Origin: Paenibacillus sp. PL91
Lineage (GTDB): Bacteria > Bacillota > Bacilli > Paenibacillales > Paenibacillaceae
Length of the DNA stretch: 64,000 nt
Direction of reading: 5' to 3'
NCBI RefSeq assembly: GCF_012935325.2
Contig: NZ_JABBYG020000016.1
Span: 62,001-126,000, forward strand
Shown in pieces: positions 17,501 through 28,322 of this stretch. Under the pieces are notes generated by a model. That model searched no databases, was not told the origin of the DNA, and worked only from the letters and a program-made list of their open reading frames with translations. Made by a program: the position numbers and the translations under genes. How positions within the stretch are numbered: position 1 is the first letter of the stretch; each line of letters starts with the position of its first letter.

Positions 17501-18552
17501 GCCAAAACCTAGGGCATGCAGAGGACGGAACAAAGCAGCTCGGCACAACGATACTTAGAGAAGTTTCCGTATATGATGCGATCGGTCTACGCCTTGCTCA
17601 TGATTTGACGCGTATAATCCCAGGCCAATTCAAGGGTCGCTTATTCAAAAGAGGCCATGTCGTAGTGGAAGCCGATATTCCTAACCTCCTCGATATTGGC
17701 AAAGAGCATATTTATATTATGGAGCTTGGCGAGAACGAGCTTCATGAGGATGATGCAGCGATTCGAATGGCTGAAGCTTTATACGGGGATCAATTGATTC
17801 TATCGGAGCCGCATGAGGGCAAAGTAAGCATTAAATCGAATATGCTTGGCCTTGCTGTTATAGACAAAGGAATGGTTGATGCCGTTAATGAGCTAGGGGA
17901 AATTGCGCTGGCTACGATTAAGACAAACACGGTCGTCAAGACTGGACAACAGCTTGCGGCAACGAGAGCCATTCCGCTGGTGGTGTCGAAAGCGAAGGTC
18001 GAGACGGTAGAGCGGCTTGCTGCCGAATACCGAATGGCGAATGGTGGCGCTTCGCCGCTTAGCGTACGCCCCTTCCGAAAAATCCGCGCGGGATTGTTAA
18101 CGACCGGAGGAGAAGTTTTTAATGGCAGAATCGAAGATAAATTTGGCCCGGCCGTAAGAAGCAAGCTGGAGGAGCTTGGTTCAGAGGTTGGGGAGCAGCG
18201 TTTTGCGCCAGATGATCGACAAACAATTGTCAAGGAAATACACTATTTGCTTGAGCAGCGGTATGATATGATACTAGTAACAGGCGGGATGTCGGTAGAT
18301 CCCGACGATCGCACGCCAGGCGCGATTAAAGCCTCTGGGGCGGATATCGTAAGTTATGGAACTCCGATGCTGCCAGGGTCGATGCTGCTCATCGGATATT
18401 TGAACGGAGTGCCCATAATGGGCTTGCCGGGATGTGTCATGCATGATCCTTATACGTCATTCGATGTGCTTCTGCCTCGCATTCTGGCAGGCGATACAAT
18501 CGTTCGTGAAGATATTGTGAGCATGGGATACGGCGGGCTGTATGGCTGCTAG
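17497..18552 (+). CDS. MoeA-like molybdopterin-binding protein
   Basis: A 351-residue protein whose C-terminal half is a MoaB/MoeA-type molybdopterin-binding domain: TTGGEVFNGRIEDKFGP, LVTGGMSVDPDDRTPGAI and GLPGCVMHDPYTSFDVLLPR. The N-terminal half is a shorter domain that differs from the MoeA linker domains, so it belongs to the stand-alone molybdopterin-binding family often found beside moaB in Bacillota. The start ATG 17497 lies inside the moaB stop. It probably inserts or hands over molybdate, but this is inferred from the fold and neighbours. Confidence 0.82.
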   Translation: MSQNLGHAEDGTKQLGTTILREVSVYDAIGLRLAHDLTRIIPGQFKGRLFKRGHVVVEADIPNLLDIGKEHIYIMELGENELHEDDAAIRMAEALYGDQLILSEPHEGKVSIKSNMLGLAVIDKGMVDAVNELGEIALATIKTNTVVKTGQQLAATRAIPLVVSKAKVETVERLAAEYRMANGGASPLSVRPFRKIRAGLLTTGGEVFNGRIEDKFGPAVRSKLEELGSEVGEQRFAPDDRQTIVKEIHYLLEQRYDMILVTGGMSVDPDDRTPGAIKASGADIVSYGTPMLPGSMLLIGYLNGVPIMGLPGCVMHDPYTSFDVLLPRILAGDTIVREDIVSMGYGGLYGC

Positions 18553-18606
18553 TGTATAACGCTTACGAAGTAGTATTACTGCGTAAAGCTTTAAGGAGGT
18601 AACATC

Positions 18607-18840
18607 ATGTCAGGAATAGGTGCAACGGGTATTATTTTGCTCGTCTTGGTAGCTTTGCTTCTGTTTGGACCGAACAAGCTGCCAGAGCTTGGACGCGCAT
18701 TTGGACGGACGCTGCGCGAGTTTAAAGCAGGGGCAAAGGATATTATGGATGACGACGATCGCAAGGACAAGGATTCAAGCCGTGTTGAAGTGAATCGTTC
18801 GGAAAATATCGATAAAGACAATAAGCGGCTTCCGGACTAA
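18607..18840 (+). CDS. tatA: Sec-independent translocase subunit TatA
   Basis: A 77-residue single-span membrane protein that forms the Tat pore for folded proteins with twin-Arg signals. The N-terminal membrane helix (IGATGIILLVLVALLLFG) runs into the hinge FGPNKLPELGRAFGRTLREF and an acidic C-terminal tail. AAGGAGGTAACATC precedes ATG 18607. It is followed by tatC and so forms a minimal TatAC pair like those of B. subtilis. The upstream molybdopterin genes fit, since many molybdoenzymes are Tat exported. Confidence 0.94.
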   Translation: MSGIGATGIILLVLVALLLFGPNKLPELGRAFGRTLREFKAGAKDIMDDDDRKDKDSSRVEVNRSENIDKDNKRLPD

Positions 18841-18901
18841 TCGGGCCCGCTTTTTTCTTGAAAAAAAGGTTGTAAACGCTAGGCGAAGGAGGTAAGTGCA
18901 G

Positions 18902-19723
18902 GTGGGATCGGAAGCAAACAACCACTCGGACCAAAAATCACGTAAAGCGCTTCTGCGCGAAGAAGGGCTTATGCCGCTTTTGGAGCATCTTGGCGAGCTG
19001 CGGAAACGACTCGTGTATGTGCTCATTATACTAACCTTAGGCTTAGTCGTTGGGCTAGTGCTCGCGCAGCCTACCTATAACTTTCTAATGAGCCAAAAGC
19101 CAGCCAATACGATTTCCTTACATACGTTCTCGCTTTGGGATGGGATCGGCATGTATATGAAATTTGCATTTGTGATCGCCTTGATTTTGGCTTTGCCTGT
19201 TATTGCCTATCAGCTATGGGCATTCGTAAAGCCTGCATTGCGAAAGAACGAGCAGCGTTCCACTTTAAAATATGTTCCTTTCGCGCTAATCATGTTTTTG
19301 ATCGGATTGGCGTTTTCATACTTTGTTGTGTTTCCGCTTGCGTTTAACTTTACAAGAACGGTTTCTCAGCATTTAAACCTTGAGGAAACGTATGGCATCG
19401 CTCAATATTTTACGTTTATGTTTAACTTGTTGATTCCAATATCGCTCTTATTCGAATTGCCGCTAGTCATCATGTTTTTGACGGCTATTCGTTTGGTAAA
19501 TCCGAAGCGGCTGCGAAAAATGCGTCGCCTTGCCTATTTCATCATGGTGCTTATCGGGGTTATGATCACGCCGCCAGATTTCATCTCAGATATTTTAGTG
19601 GCGATCCCGTTAATCATTTTATATGAAGTAAGTGTTTTTCTATCCGGAACGGTGCACAAAAAGCAGCTTGCGGCAGATGCCAAATGGGAAGCGGAATACG
19701 GAGAATCACCCAATCATGCTTAG
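18902..19723 (+). CDS. tatC: Sec-independent translocase subunit TatC
   Basis: The polytopic receptor for twin-Arg signal peptides. The cytoplasmic N-terminal HLGELRKRLVYVL and the conserved FVKPALRKNE and VITPPD segments are TatC signatures, and six membrane helices can be traced. GTG 18902 is preferred since GAAGGAGG ends about nine bases upstream; GTG 18896 would be too close. The C-terminal tail is polar and short. It lies 61 bases after tatA and ends in a strong terminator. Confidence 0.94.
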   Translation: MGSEANNHSDQKSRKALLREEGLMPLLEHLGELRKRLVYVLIILTLGLVVGLVLAQPTYNFLMSQKPANTISLHTFSLWDGIGMYMKFAFVIALILALPVIAYQLWAFVKPALRKNEQRSTLKYVPFALIMFLIGLAFSYFVVFPLAFNFTRTVSQHLNLEETYGIAQYFTFMFNLLIPISLLFELPLVIMFLTAIRLVNPKRLRKMRRLAYFIMVLIGVMITPPDFISDILVAIPLIILYEVSVFLSGTVHKKQLAADAKWEAEYGESPNHA

Positions 19724-19726
19724 AAG

Positions 19727-19758
19727 GAAGAAGAGAAAATTTCTCTTCTTCTTTTTTT
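19727..19758 (+). terminator. Terminator after tatC
   Basis: Arms at 19727-19738 and 19740-19751 (GAAGAAGAGAAA and its complement) are followed by a run of seven T residues. It abuts the -35 element of the next promoter. Confidence 0.88.
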
Positions 19759-19759
19759 G

Positions 19760-19817
19760 TTGACAAAACAAGCCTGCCTGCGCAATAATTAAACAATCGT
19801 TTAAAACAGTTGTTTAA
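19760..19817 (+). promoter_or_regulatory. Promoter with tandem TetR-type operator
   Basis: TTGACA at 19760-19765, an 18-base spacer and AATAAT at 19784-19789 form the promoter. Directly after it are two 14-base near-palindromic repeats, AAACAATCGTTTAA (19791-19804) and AAACAGTTGTTTAA (19804-19817), spaced 13 bases start to start. A TetR-family gene two genes on is the obvious candidate to bind here and block transcription. Confidence 0.75.
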
Positions 19818-19840
19818 ATAGAGAGCGGGAGTGGATAAAG

Positions 19841-21007
19841 ATGAAACAGGCACTGCAAGCATTTATGAAAAGGCCGACTACATGGGTAGGCATTATTACG
19901 GCACTCATGTTCCAAGTCATTTTCTCGGTTATATGGATGACGGGCTATAACGGCGTCACGGATCGTGTGGATCAATTGCGAATTGCGGTTGTGAATGAGG
20001 ATCAGCAAATGGGCCAACGGATTTCAAGCGGATTAATTGAAAATTTGCCTTTTGACATGAAGAAGGCAGACAGTATTGACGAAGCTAAAAAGCAGCTTGA
20101 TGAGCGAGAGCTTCAAATGGTTGTAGTCGTACCGGCAGATTTCTCGCAGAAGGCAGCGGCGGCGGACGGTACGGCTTCTATTCAATATTTTATCAATGAA
20201 TCAAATCCTGCACTTATCAAAAGCATTATGAGCGGAGCAGCTGCTCAAATTACAGCAGAGGTTAACCGTCAGGCTGTTACAGGCGGCATTCAAGCGGTGC
20301 TTGGCAACATGAGCATGCCATCCGAGCAAGCAGCGGCAGCGGCTCAAGGATTGTCGCAGCGCGTTACGTCGGATATTCAGTCCACGAATGCGGTTAAAGG
20401 CATGAACAATCAGATGGTACCGATGATGATGGTGCTTGCCTCTTATGTGGGCGCCATGATTATGGGCATGAATTTCGAGCAATCCTCAATGGCAACGAGC
20501 GCTTCAGTTAGCAGATGGCGCCGATTCGCTGCAAGAAGCTCCATTAATGTTGCGGCTGCCGTTCTTGTATCTTTGGTAGGCTCGACCTTGCTTGCATCCT
20601 TTGGAGGCCAAATGGATCAAGGCTTCCTTCACATTTGGTTGTTCCAGCTGCTGTTCCTGCTAACCTTCATCTTCGTATCCCAAATGTTCCTATACTTGTT
20701 TGGGATGGCAGGCATGTTGTTTAATATTATTTTATTGTCTGCGCAGCTTGTTACTTCAGGCGCGATCGTACCGCGTGAATTATTGTCGGATTTCTACATC
20801 AAGCTGGGCGATCTCCTTCCGGCTACTTATGCGGTAGATGGAACGATGAATATATTGTTCGGTGGTCCGGCTGCAACGCCAGACGCAATGAAGCTCATCG
20901 TTATCGCGATTGTCGCGTTTGCTGTCAGCGTACTTGCAGTAGCGGTAAAGCGGCAAGCCGTTCTTCAGCAACAGCCTTCAGCGGTTATTGCCGGTCAGAG
21001 AAGGTAA
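19841..21007 (+). CDS. YhgE/ABC-2-type membrane permease
   Basis: A 388-residue membrane protein with one N-terminal helix (about residues 15-35), a large extracytoplasmic segment (to about residue 185, with LRIAVVNEDQQMGQRIS and VVVVPADFSQKAAA) and five or so helices in the C-terminal half. This topology is that of ABC-2/YhgE-Pip permeases that export drugs, lipids or peptides, usually with a separate ATPase. No ATPase adjoins it. GGGAG precedes ATG 19841. The tandem operator upstream and the TetR gene downstream suggest ligand-inducible export. Confidence 0.8.
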   Translation: MKQALQAFMKRPTTWVGIITALMFQVIFSVIWMTGYNGVTDRVDQLRIAVVNEDQQMGQRISSGLIENLPFDMKKADSIDEAKKQLDERELQMVVVVPADFSQKAAAADGTASIQYFINESNPALIKSIMSGAAAQITAEVNRQAVTGGIQAVLGNMSMPSEQAAAAAQGLSQRVTSDIQSTNAVKGMNNQMVPMMMVLASYVGAMIMGMNFEQSSMATSASVSRWRRFAARSSINVAAAVLVSLVGSTLLASFGGQMDQGFLHIWLFQLLFLLTFIFVSQMFLYLFGMAGMLFNIILLSAQLVTSGAIVPRELLSDFYIKLGDLLPATYAVDGTMNILFGGPAATPDAMKLIVIAIVAFAVSVLAVAVKRQAVLQQQPSAVIAGQRR

Positions 21008-21080
21008 AGCGAAGCTTGATCTTGCTGTTTGTCCATAAATACATCAAAATAGAAGAAATACGCTTTCATGGAGGACGATC

Positions 21081-21671
21081 ATGACAACAGGAGACGCGGA
21101 TATAAAAATCAGAATACTGTTAGCTGCCAAAAAGCTGTTTGCAAAGTACGGCTTTGAAAAAACGACCGTTCGGCAAATATGCGAGGAGGCAGGAGCTAAC
21201 GTCGCGCTCGTGTCGTATCATTTTGGCGGGAAAGAAAATATGTTCGGTGCGTTATTCGAAACTTTTTTTCCCAATGATCAAATCGCCGAGATTGACCCCT
21301 CCCTTGATCCTGTGAAAGGCGTAAAGCTCATTATTCGCGAGGTAACGAGGTTTCGTTACAGCGACCAACAGCTCATCTGCATCATCCAGCAGGAAATCGT
21401 CATGAATACGGACCGCATTCAAAAAATCCGCAAGCATGTTATGCCGATGTGGAAGCTGCTTAGACACTGGCTAAAGCAAGGTGAACAACAGGGATTGTTC
21501 CAATTCCGCTCGCTAGATACCGCTTTGATGTCTATTGTCGGCACCTTGTTATTTCATAGACATACGGATTATTGGGCGATCTTGCTTGAGGAAGAGCATC
21601 CATTGTATGAGACGTTGAGCGAGGATTTGACTACATTTATTATGGGCGGCCTTCTTTATAAGGGAGAATAG
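21081..21671 (+). CDS. TetR/AcrR-family transcriptional repressor
   Basis: A 196-residue protein with the N-terminal TetR helix-turn-helix: ILLAAKKLFAKYGFEKTTVR, ICEEAGANVALVSYHFGGKE. The C-terminal ligand domain is all-helical and unassigned. It follows the permease on the same strand and probably binds the tandem 14-base operator before that gene, so that it controls the permease and itself. ATG 21081 follows GGAGGACGATC. Confidence 0.88.
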   Translation: MTTGDADIKIRILLAAKKLFAKYGFEKTTVRQICEEAGANVALVSYHFGGKENMFGALFETFFPNDQIAEIDPSLDPVKGVKLIIREVTRFRYSDQQLICIIQQEIVMNTDRIQKIRKHVMPMWKLLRHWLKQGEQQGLFQFRSLDTALMSIVGTLLFHRHTDYWAILLEEEHPLYETLSEDLTTFIMGGLLYKGE

Positions 21672-21682
21672 CAAAAAGCAAC

Positions 21683-21722
21683 AAATACCGTACGCGAGAA
21701 ATTGCTGTGCGGTATTTTTTTA
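21683..21722 (+). terminator. Terminator after the TetR gene
   Basis: AAATACCGTAC and GTGCGGTATTT pair (one G-U) around a short loop and are followed by seven T residues. Confidence 0.85.
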
Positions 21723-21804
21723 TGAACAGCTAGCCTTCTATTATGCTGAAACTGTTGGTACAATCTATGGGGATGCAAAAAAAAGAATTCGCTTCCTGGT
21801 TTCT

Positions 21805-21818
21805 TGCAAACGTTTACG
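21805..21818. promoter_or_regulatory. Candidate catabolite-responsive element
   Basis: TGCAAACGTTTACG matches the CcpA site consensus TGWAARCGTTWNCW in 12 of 14 positions. It lies about 45 bases before the start of the lyase gene, where repression by CcpA would make sense for a sugar-polymer operon. Confidence 0.5.
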
Positions 21819-21859
21819 AAGGACATCAAGGAGCGCGGATTGAACAGGAGCGAATGAAG

Positions 21860-23701
21860 ATGGATCGCAAGCTGATAAAGGAAGTTATGGATCGAAGCAG
21901 AAAGCGCGGGCTCACACTGCTTACACCAGAGAATGCATCTGATAAGCTTGCTGCACGATTGCTTGAGTCTGAGGGGAATAGGACGCTGTTAGAGGAGATT
22001 AAGGCAGAGGCTGATCTTTTTGCGCAGACGCCTGATCCTGAGCTTACGTACTCGCTCTTTCGCATATTCGGCGATTCGGGAGAGCGATTGACGTATGAGC
22101 GCGTTTATTTTGAACGGCGCAAAAGACTGAACGCGTTTGTTATCATGGCTCTGCTTGCGCTGGGCAATAAGGAATATGAAGCGGCCGCTTTTAATATCAT
22201 TTGGTCGATATGCAATGAATTTACCTGGTGCTTGCCTGCCCACTATAACGCGGGAGCGGAGAAGCCGGACATCGATTTATTTGCTGCGGAAACGGGCTTT
22301 GCGTTAAGCGAGGTAAGCTTGCTGCTAGGCGATCGTCTGCCTGCTTTGCTGCGCGAGCGGATAGAAGCAGAGGTGGAGCATCGGATTTTTCGGCCTTTTT
22401 TGGAAAATGGCCCCTATGGCTGGGAGACGTCTGAGCACAATTGGTCTGCGGTATGCGCAGGCTCGATTGGCGCCGCGGCTCTCCATCTTATTGACGATTC
22501 AGAGCGCCTATCCGCTGTGCTGGAGCGGGTGCTCCGTTCGCTGGATTGTTATTTGAGCGGTTTCGGTGAGGATGGCGCATGTGCGGAAGGATACTTGTAC
22601 TGGCAATATGGCTTCGGATACTTCGTCTATTTTGCCCAGCTCTTAAAGGCGGCGACAGACGGCAAAATCAATTTATTTGATTCGGGCAAGGTGAAGGAGA
22701 TTGCGCTCTTTCAGCAGAAATGTTTTACAGGCGGCAGTACGGTCGTCAATTTCTCTGATTCACCCGCTTCAAGCGGTATTTTTATGGGGCTTAGCTGCTG
22801 CTTGCATGGCGAGTATGAGGAGGTGATCGTACCTGCTGCGAGTCTAAGAGCGGGCTATTCGGCAGATCACTGCGGCCGCTGGGCACCTGCGATTCGCAAT
22901 TTGATATGGCTAAGAGATGAATGGATGGAGTCAGAGACTTCTGGCGGCAAATCGATTTGGCCTGCTGAGTCGTATTACTTGCCGGATGTGCAGTGGCTTC
23001 TGTCTAGGCATGTTGCGGAGGATGGCGGCAGCTATAGCTTTGCGGCAAAGGGCGGCCATAATGAGGAGCCGCACAACCATAATGATGTTGGTCATTTTAT
23101 CATACATGCCGGTGGACAAGCTTATCTGGCTGATTTGGGCAGTGGCATGTATACGGCGCAATATTTTGGAGCGGAGCGTTACACGCTTTGGTGCAATGGC
23201 TCGCAAGGGCATTCAGTCCCGATTATCGATGGCACTCATCAGTTAAATGGGGCTGTGTACCGAGCAACGATATTGGAAGCGCATGCAAGCGATCAGCATG
23301 ATGTGCTGGCGCTTGAATTAAGCGGGGTCTACGGACATGCCCAGCTTAAGCGGCTGGAGCGTCGTTTTTATTGGGATAAACAAGGGCTGCCGGCATTGAC
23401 GCTGACCGATACGATCTTGATTGCAGCAAGCAGCGGGCAGGCAGAGCGGCTCGTTACAGAGCGCTTCATCACGTTTATTGCTCCAGAGCTAGCGGCGGAG
23501 GGCCGGATTCTGCTAAAAGGCAAGCGTCAAATGAGCGTAACTTACAACCATCACGTATGGGAGCCCATCGTGACTCCGCGAAGCGATATCGATCATTTTG
23601 GCCGTGAACGCTATTGGTTTACGCTTGATTTTAGGACATCGGTAGCTGCTGCTGCTGAAATGCCTGTGGCTGAGCAATTTATTTTTCAATTTGACTCATA
23701 A
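21860..23701 (+). CDS. Heparinase II/III-family polysaccharide lyase
   Basis: Probably cleaves a uronate-containing polysaccharide by beta-elimination. The 613-residue protein has an N-terminal alpha-toroid part (with ENGPYGWETSEHNWSAVCAG near residue 190) and a C-terminal beta-sandwich part with KGGHNEEPHNHNDVGHFI, the His-rich motif of heparinase II/III-like lyases. No signal peptide is visible, so it probably acts on imported oligosaccharides. ATG 21860 has CAGGAG nine bases upstream; the frame is open to 21743 but that part covers the CRE-like site. It heads an operon with GH88 and GH154 enzymes, which remove unsaturated or plain uronic acids. Confidence 0.8.
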   Translation: MDRKLIKEVMDRSRKRGLTLLTPENASDKLAARLLESEGNRTLLEEIKAEADLFAQTPDPELTYSLFRIFGDSGERLTYERVYFERRKRLNAFVIMALLALGNKEYEAAAFNIIWSICNEFTWCLPAHYNAGAEKPDIDLFAAETGFALSEVSLLLGDRLPALLRERIEAEVEHRIFRPFLENGPYGWETSEHNWSAVCAGSIGAAALHLIDDSERLSAVLERVLRSLDCYLSGFGEDGACAEGYLYWQYGFGYFVYFAQLLKAATDGKINLFDSGKVKEIALFQQKCFTGGSTVVNFSDSPASSGIFMGLSCCLHGEYEEVIVPAASLRAGYSADHCGRWAPAIRNLIWLRDEWMESETSGGKSIWPAESYYLPDVQWLLSRHVAEDGGSYSFAAKGGHNEEPHNHNDVGHFIIHAGGQAYLADLGSGMYTAQYFGAERYTLWCNGSQGHSVPIIDGTHQLNGAVYRATILEAHASDQHDVLALELSGVYGHAQLKRLERRFYWDKQGLPALTLTDTILIAASSGQAERLVTERFITFIAPELAAEGRILLKGKRQMSVTYNHHVWEPIVTPRSDIDHFGRERYWFTLDFRTSVAAAAEMPVAEQFIFQFDS

Positions 23702-23735
23702 ATGACTTATAAGCTTCGAGGGAGAGGAAATAGCA

Positions 23736-24863
23736 ATGGAACAGATGTGGGTAAATGAGGCTTGGGAAAAGGTGCATGAGAAGGTAACGAGAACGAGCGG
23801 CCGAATTGGCGCAAGATTTCCGCATGCAAGCGTGGACGGCGCTTACGTGCTGGAAGCGCCTCATTGGTGGACGGCGGGCTTTTGGCCGGGATTGCTTTGG
23901 CTATTATATCGCGACTCGGAATCGAAGGATGACCGCTATAAGGATATTGCCGAGGCTTGTGAGCAGCAGCTGGATGAGGTGTTGACGGGGTATGATCGTT
24001 TGGACCACGACATCGGCTTCATGTGGTCGCTGACGAGCGTAGCCCGCTATAAGCTGCTGGGCGAAGAGCAATCGCGCAGACGCGCGCTGCTGGCTGCGAG
24101 CGTGCTCAGCGGACGGTTTAATGTGAAAGGGAATTACATAAGAGCATGGAATCCATGGGGCGAAGGCGATCGCAACGAAGGCTGGGCGATCATCGATTGC
24201 ATGATGAATTTGCCTTTGCTCTATTGGGCGAGCGAAACGACTGGCGATCCGAGATTTAAGCATTTGGCGATGGAGCACGCGGATACGGTGCTGGAGCATT
24301 TTATCCGGACGGACGGCTCAGTGAATCATATCGTTATTTTTGACCCGCAAACGGGGGAATTTGAAGGCGTAAACGGCGGGCAAGGCTTTGCGCCGAATTC
24401 GGCTTGGTCGCGGGGGGCTTCGTGGGCGATATATGGGATGGCGCTTAGCTACCGGTATACGGGCGAGATGAGATATCTGGAGGCAGCGAAGCGGGTCGCA
24501 CATTTCTTCGTTGCGAATTTGCCAGAGGACTCGGTGCCTCATTGGGATTTCCGCTTGCCTTCCGGCGTTGAGCGTTACCGTGACACCTCGGCGGGCGCTT
24601 GCGCGGCCTGCGGCTTGCTTGAGATCGCAAGAGCGGTGCCTGCTGAGGAGTCAGAGCTTTACCAAGCTGCGGGAGAGAAAATTTTGCGCTCCATGTACGA
24701 GAATTATGGTGCCTTTGACAATGAGTCGGAGGAAGGCTTGATTCTGCATGGGACAAGCCACTATCCGGAGCGGAGAAACGTAGATGTGCCGCTTATTTAC
24801 GGCGACTATTTCTTCGTAGAAGGCTTGGCGCGGCTAAGAGGAAATTCCGCGACGTTCTGGTAG
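23736..24863 (+). CDS. GH88 unsaturated glucuronyl hydrolase
   Basis: Hydrolyses the 4,5-unsaturated uronic acid that lyases leave on the non-reducing end. The 375-residue alpha/alpha barrel shows LDHDIGFM with Asp92 and GWAIIDCMMNL with Asp153, matching the catalytic Asp pair of Bacillus unsaturated glucuronyl hydrolase, plus PNSAWSRGASWAIYG. No signal peptide. It follows the lyase by 34 bases behind GAGGGAGAGG and fits as the next step of the same pathway. Confidence 0.88.
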   Translation: MEQMWVNEAWEKVHEKVTRTSGRIGARFPHASVDGAYVLEAPHWWTAGFWPGLLWLLYRDSESKDDRYKDIAEACEQQLDEVLTGYDRLDHDIGFMWSLTSVARYKLLGEEQSRRRALLAASVLSGRFNVKGNYIRAWNPWGEGDRNEGWAIIDCMMNLPLLYWASETTGDPRFKHLAMEHADTVLEHFIRTDGSVNHIVIFDPQTGEFEGVNGGQGFAPNSAWSRGASWAIYGMALSYRYTGEMRYLEAAKRVAHFFVANLPEDSVPHWDFRLPSGVERYRDTSAGACAACGLLEIARAVPAEESELYQAAGEKILRSMYENYGAFDNESEEGLILHGTSHYPERRNVDVPLIYGDYFFVEGLARLRGNSATFW

Positions 24864-24873
24864 GAGGGAGGAA

Positions 24874-26085
24874 ATGAATATGTTGAACCAACTACAGATG
24901 GATAGCTTGCTTCCTGACCGCGAATATTGGCTGGAGCAGATGCTCGCCATTAGTGATCCCGTTCTTTCAGCGCTCGCGGGGCGCCGTCTCAAGGGATTGA
25001 TGCCCATTGAATGCGCTGAGATTGCCGGAGCAAGCGAGGGAGAGAAGGCGGCTTTGTTAGCTGATCGGGCTAAATATTCGCATTTGGAGGCGCTTGGACG
25101 GCTCTTATCGGGCATGGCTCCTTGGCTCGAGAATCGGCAGCTTGTCGGGGCTGAAGATGAAATGCGCAGCCGCTATGCTGAACTCGCCCGTGTTGCTATC
25201 GATGCCGGCACCGATCCGGAGTCGCCGGATTACATGAACTTCAGCGACGGCTTTCAGCCGATCGTCGATGCGGCTTTTTTGGCGCAAGCGATACTGCGCG
25301 CGCCTATAGAGCTCGGAGAGAAGCTTGCGCCGCGCGTGAAAGCGAACGTTATTGCAGCGCTGAAGCAAACGCGCACGAGGAAGCCAGTCTTCTCAAACTG
25401 GCTGCTGTTTGCGGCAACGATTGAGTGTGCTTTGCTCAAGCTTGGAGAGAACGACTGGGACCCTATGCGGATTGACTATGCTTTAAAGCAGCATGAGCAG
25501 TGGTATTTGGGTGATGGGGCCTACGGCGACGGTCCTGATTTTCACTGGGATTATTACAACAGCTTCGTTATTCAGCCGATGCTCGTCGATGTACTTGCTG
25601 CTGCAGGCGACCACTATGAGGAATGGAACGCCATGCGGACCACAATAGCGAGCCGTGCTCGCCGCTATGCGGGCGTATTGGAGAGGCTGATCGCAGCCGA
25701 TGGTACGTATCCGCCGATCGGCCGATCGTTAGCCTATCGCTTCGGCGCGTTCCAGAGCTTAGCCCAAAGCGCATTGCTGGATGATCTGCCTGGTGATGTA
25801 ATGCCCGCGCAGGTTCGCTGCGCATTAACGGCAGCGATTCGCCGCACGCTTGACATGCCGGGCAATTTTACGCCGGAAGGCTGGCTTGCAATCGGCTTCT
25901 GCGGCCATCAGCCGAATATTGGCGAGCGTTATATTTCGACGGGCAGCCTTTATATATGCACAGCGGTGTTTCTGCCGTTAGGGCTGCCGAGCGAGCATCC
26001 ATTTTGGAGCGGAGAAGATATGGCATGGACCTCGAAGAGGGCATGGTCGGGGCAGCCGTTTGGCATTGATACGGCTTTGAAGTAA
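24874..26085 (+). CDS. DUF2264 / GH154-type glycoside hydrolase
   Basis: A soluble protein of about 400 residues with the DUF2264 pattern: SNWLLFAATIECALLKLGE, GDGAYGDGPDFHWDYYNSF, ADGTYPPIGRSLAYRFGAFQ and LNTP-like end blocks. DUF2264 includes the CAZy family GH154, for which beta-glucuronidase activity has been reported. It lies 10 bases after the GH88 gene behind GGAGGG, with ATG 24880 as a second possible start. Acting with the lyase and GH88 it would remove uronic acids from imported oligosaccharides. The transport genes are not in the window. Confidence 0.78.
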   Translation: MNMLNQLQMDSLLPDREYWLEQMLAISDPVLSALAGRRLKGLMPIECAEIAGASEGEKAALLADRAKYSHLEALGRLLSGMAPWLENRQLVGAEDEMRSRYAELARVAIDAGTDPESPDYMNFSDGFQPIVDAAFLAQAILRAPIELGEKLAPRVKANVIAALKQTRTRKPVFSNWLLFAATIECALLKLGENDWDPMRIDYALKQHEQWYLGDGAYGDGPDFHWDYYNSFVIQPMLVDVLAAAGDHYEEWNAMRTTIASRARRYAGVLERLIAADGTYPPIGRSLAYRFGAFQSLAQSALLDDLPGDVMPAQVRCALTAAIRRTLDMPGNFTPEGWLAIGFCGHQPNIGERYISTGSLYICTAVFLPLGLPSEHPFWSGEDMAWTSKRAWSGQPFGIDTALK

Positions 26086-26222
26086 GCAAATTGGCTTAAT
26101 CTAAGAATGAAGAAGTCTGAGCTGGTCATTGCGGAGCAGGCGATGAAGCATAAGGACAAGTCAGGAATGAATGTTGTCCCTTTGGGTATAGTGTAAATTA
26201 TCGGAAAATTAAAACCAAGCAC

Positions 26223-26289
26223 TTGAAATTAACATTGAAAATGAGTATGATAAAAATAGTTGTTAGCACTTGAAGGTTACGAGTGCTAA
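26223..26289 (+). promoter_or_regulatory. groESL promoter and CIRCE operator
   Basis: TTGAAA at 26223-26228, 17 bases, then TATGAT at 26246-26251. The CIRCE inverted repeat follows: TTAGCACTT (26263-26271), nine bases, GAGTGCTAA (26281-26289), with one mismatch to the consensus in the left arm. CIRCE is the operator of the heat-shock repressor HrcA. Confidence 0.93.
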
Positions 26290-26332
26290 CGAGAATAAAA
26301 GAAGCAAAAAATTTTGAAGGAGGCTATTTTCA

Positions 26333-26614
26333 ATGATCAGACCTTTGGGTGAACGCGTATTGATCGAAGCAATCGCGAAAGAAGAAACAACCGCTAGCGG
26401 TATCGTATTGCCGGATTCGGCGAAAGAAAAGCCGCAAGAAGGCAAAGTAGTAGCAGTTGGCAGCGGTACGCTGAAAGATGGCGTTCGAATTGCTTTGGAA
26501 GTTAAAGAAGGCGACCGCGTTCTTTTCTCCAAATATGCGGGTACTGAAATCAAATACGAAGGCAAAGAGTATTTGATTATGAAAGAAAGCGAAATTCACG
26601 CGATTTTTGAATAG
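26333..26614 (+). CDS. groES: Co-chaperonin GroES
   Basis: The 10-kDa lid of the GroEL folding chamber. The N-terminal [17 protein letters not shown], the mobile loop around [20 protein letters not shown] and the C-terminal [14 protein letters not shown] match GroES over its full 93 residues. GAAGGAGG precedes ATG 26333. It is controlled by the CIRCE element about 45 bases upstream and forms an operon with groEL. Confidence 0.97.
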   Translation: MIRPLGERVLIEAIAKEETTASGIVLPDSAKEKPQEGKVVAVGSGTLKDGVRIALEVKEGDRVLFSKYAGTEIKYEGKEYLIMKESEIHAIFE

Positions 26615-26663
26615 CAGCCCGCTTAGGGTCACATAGAAGGCAAGACAGAGCAGTTCTACTTAA

Positions 26664-28322
<1,659 letters not shown>

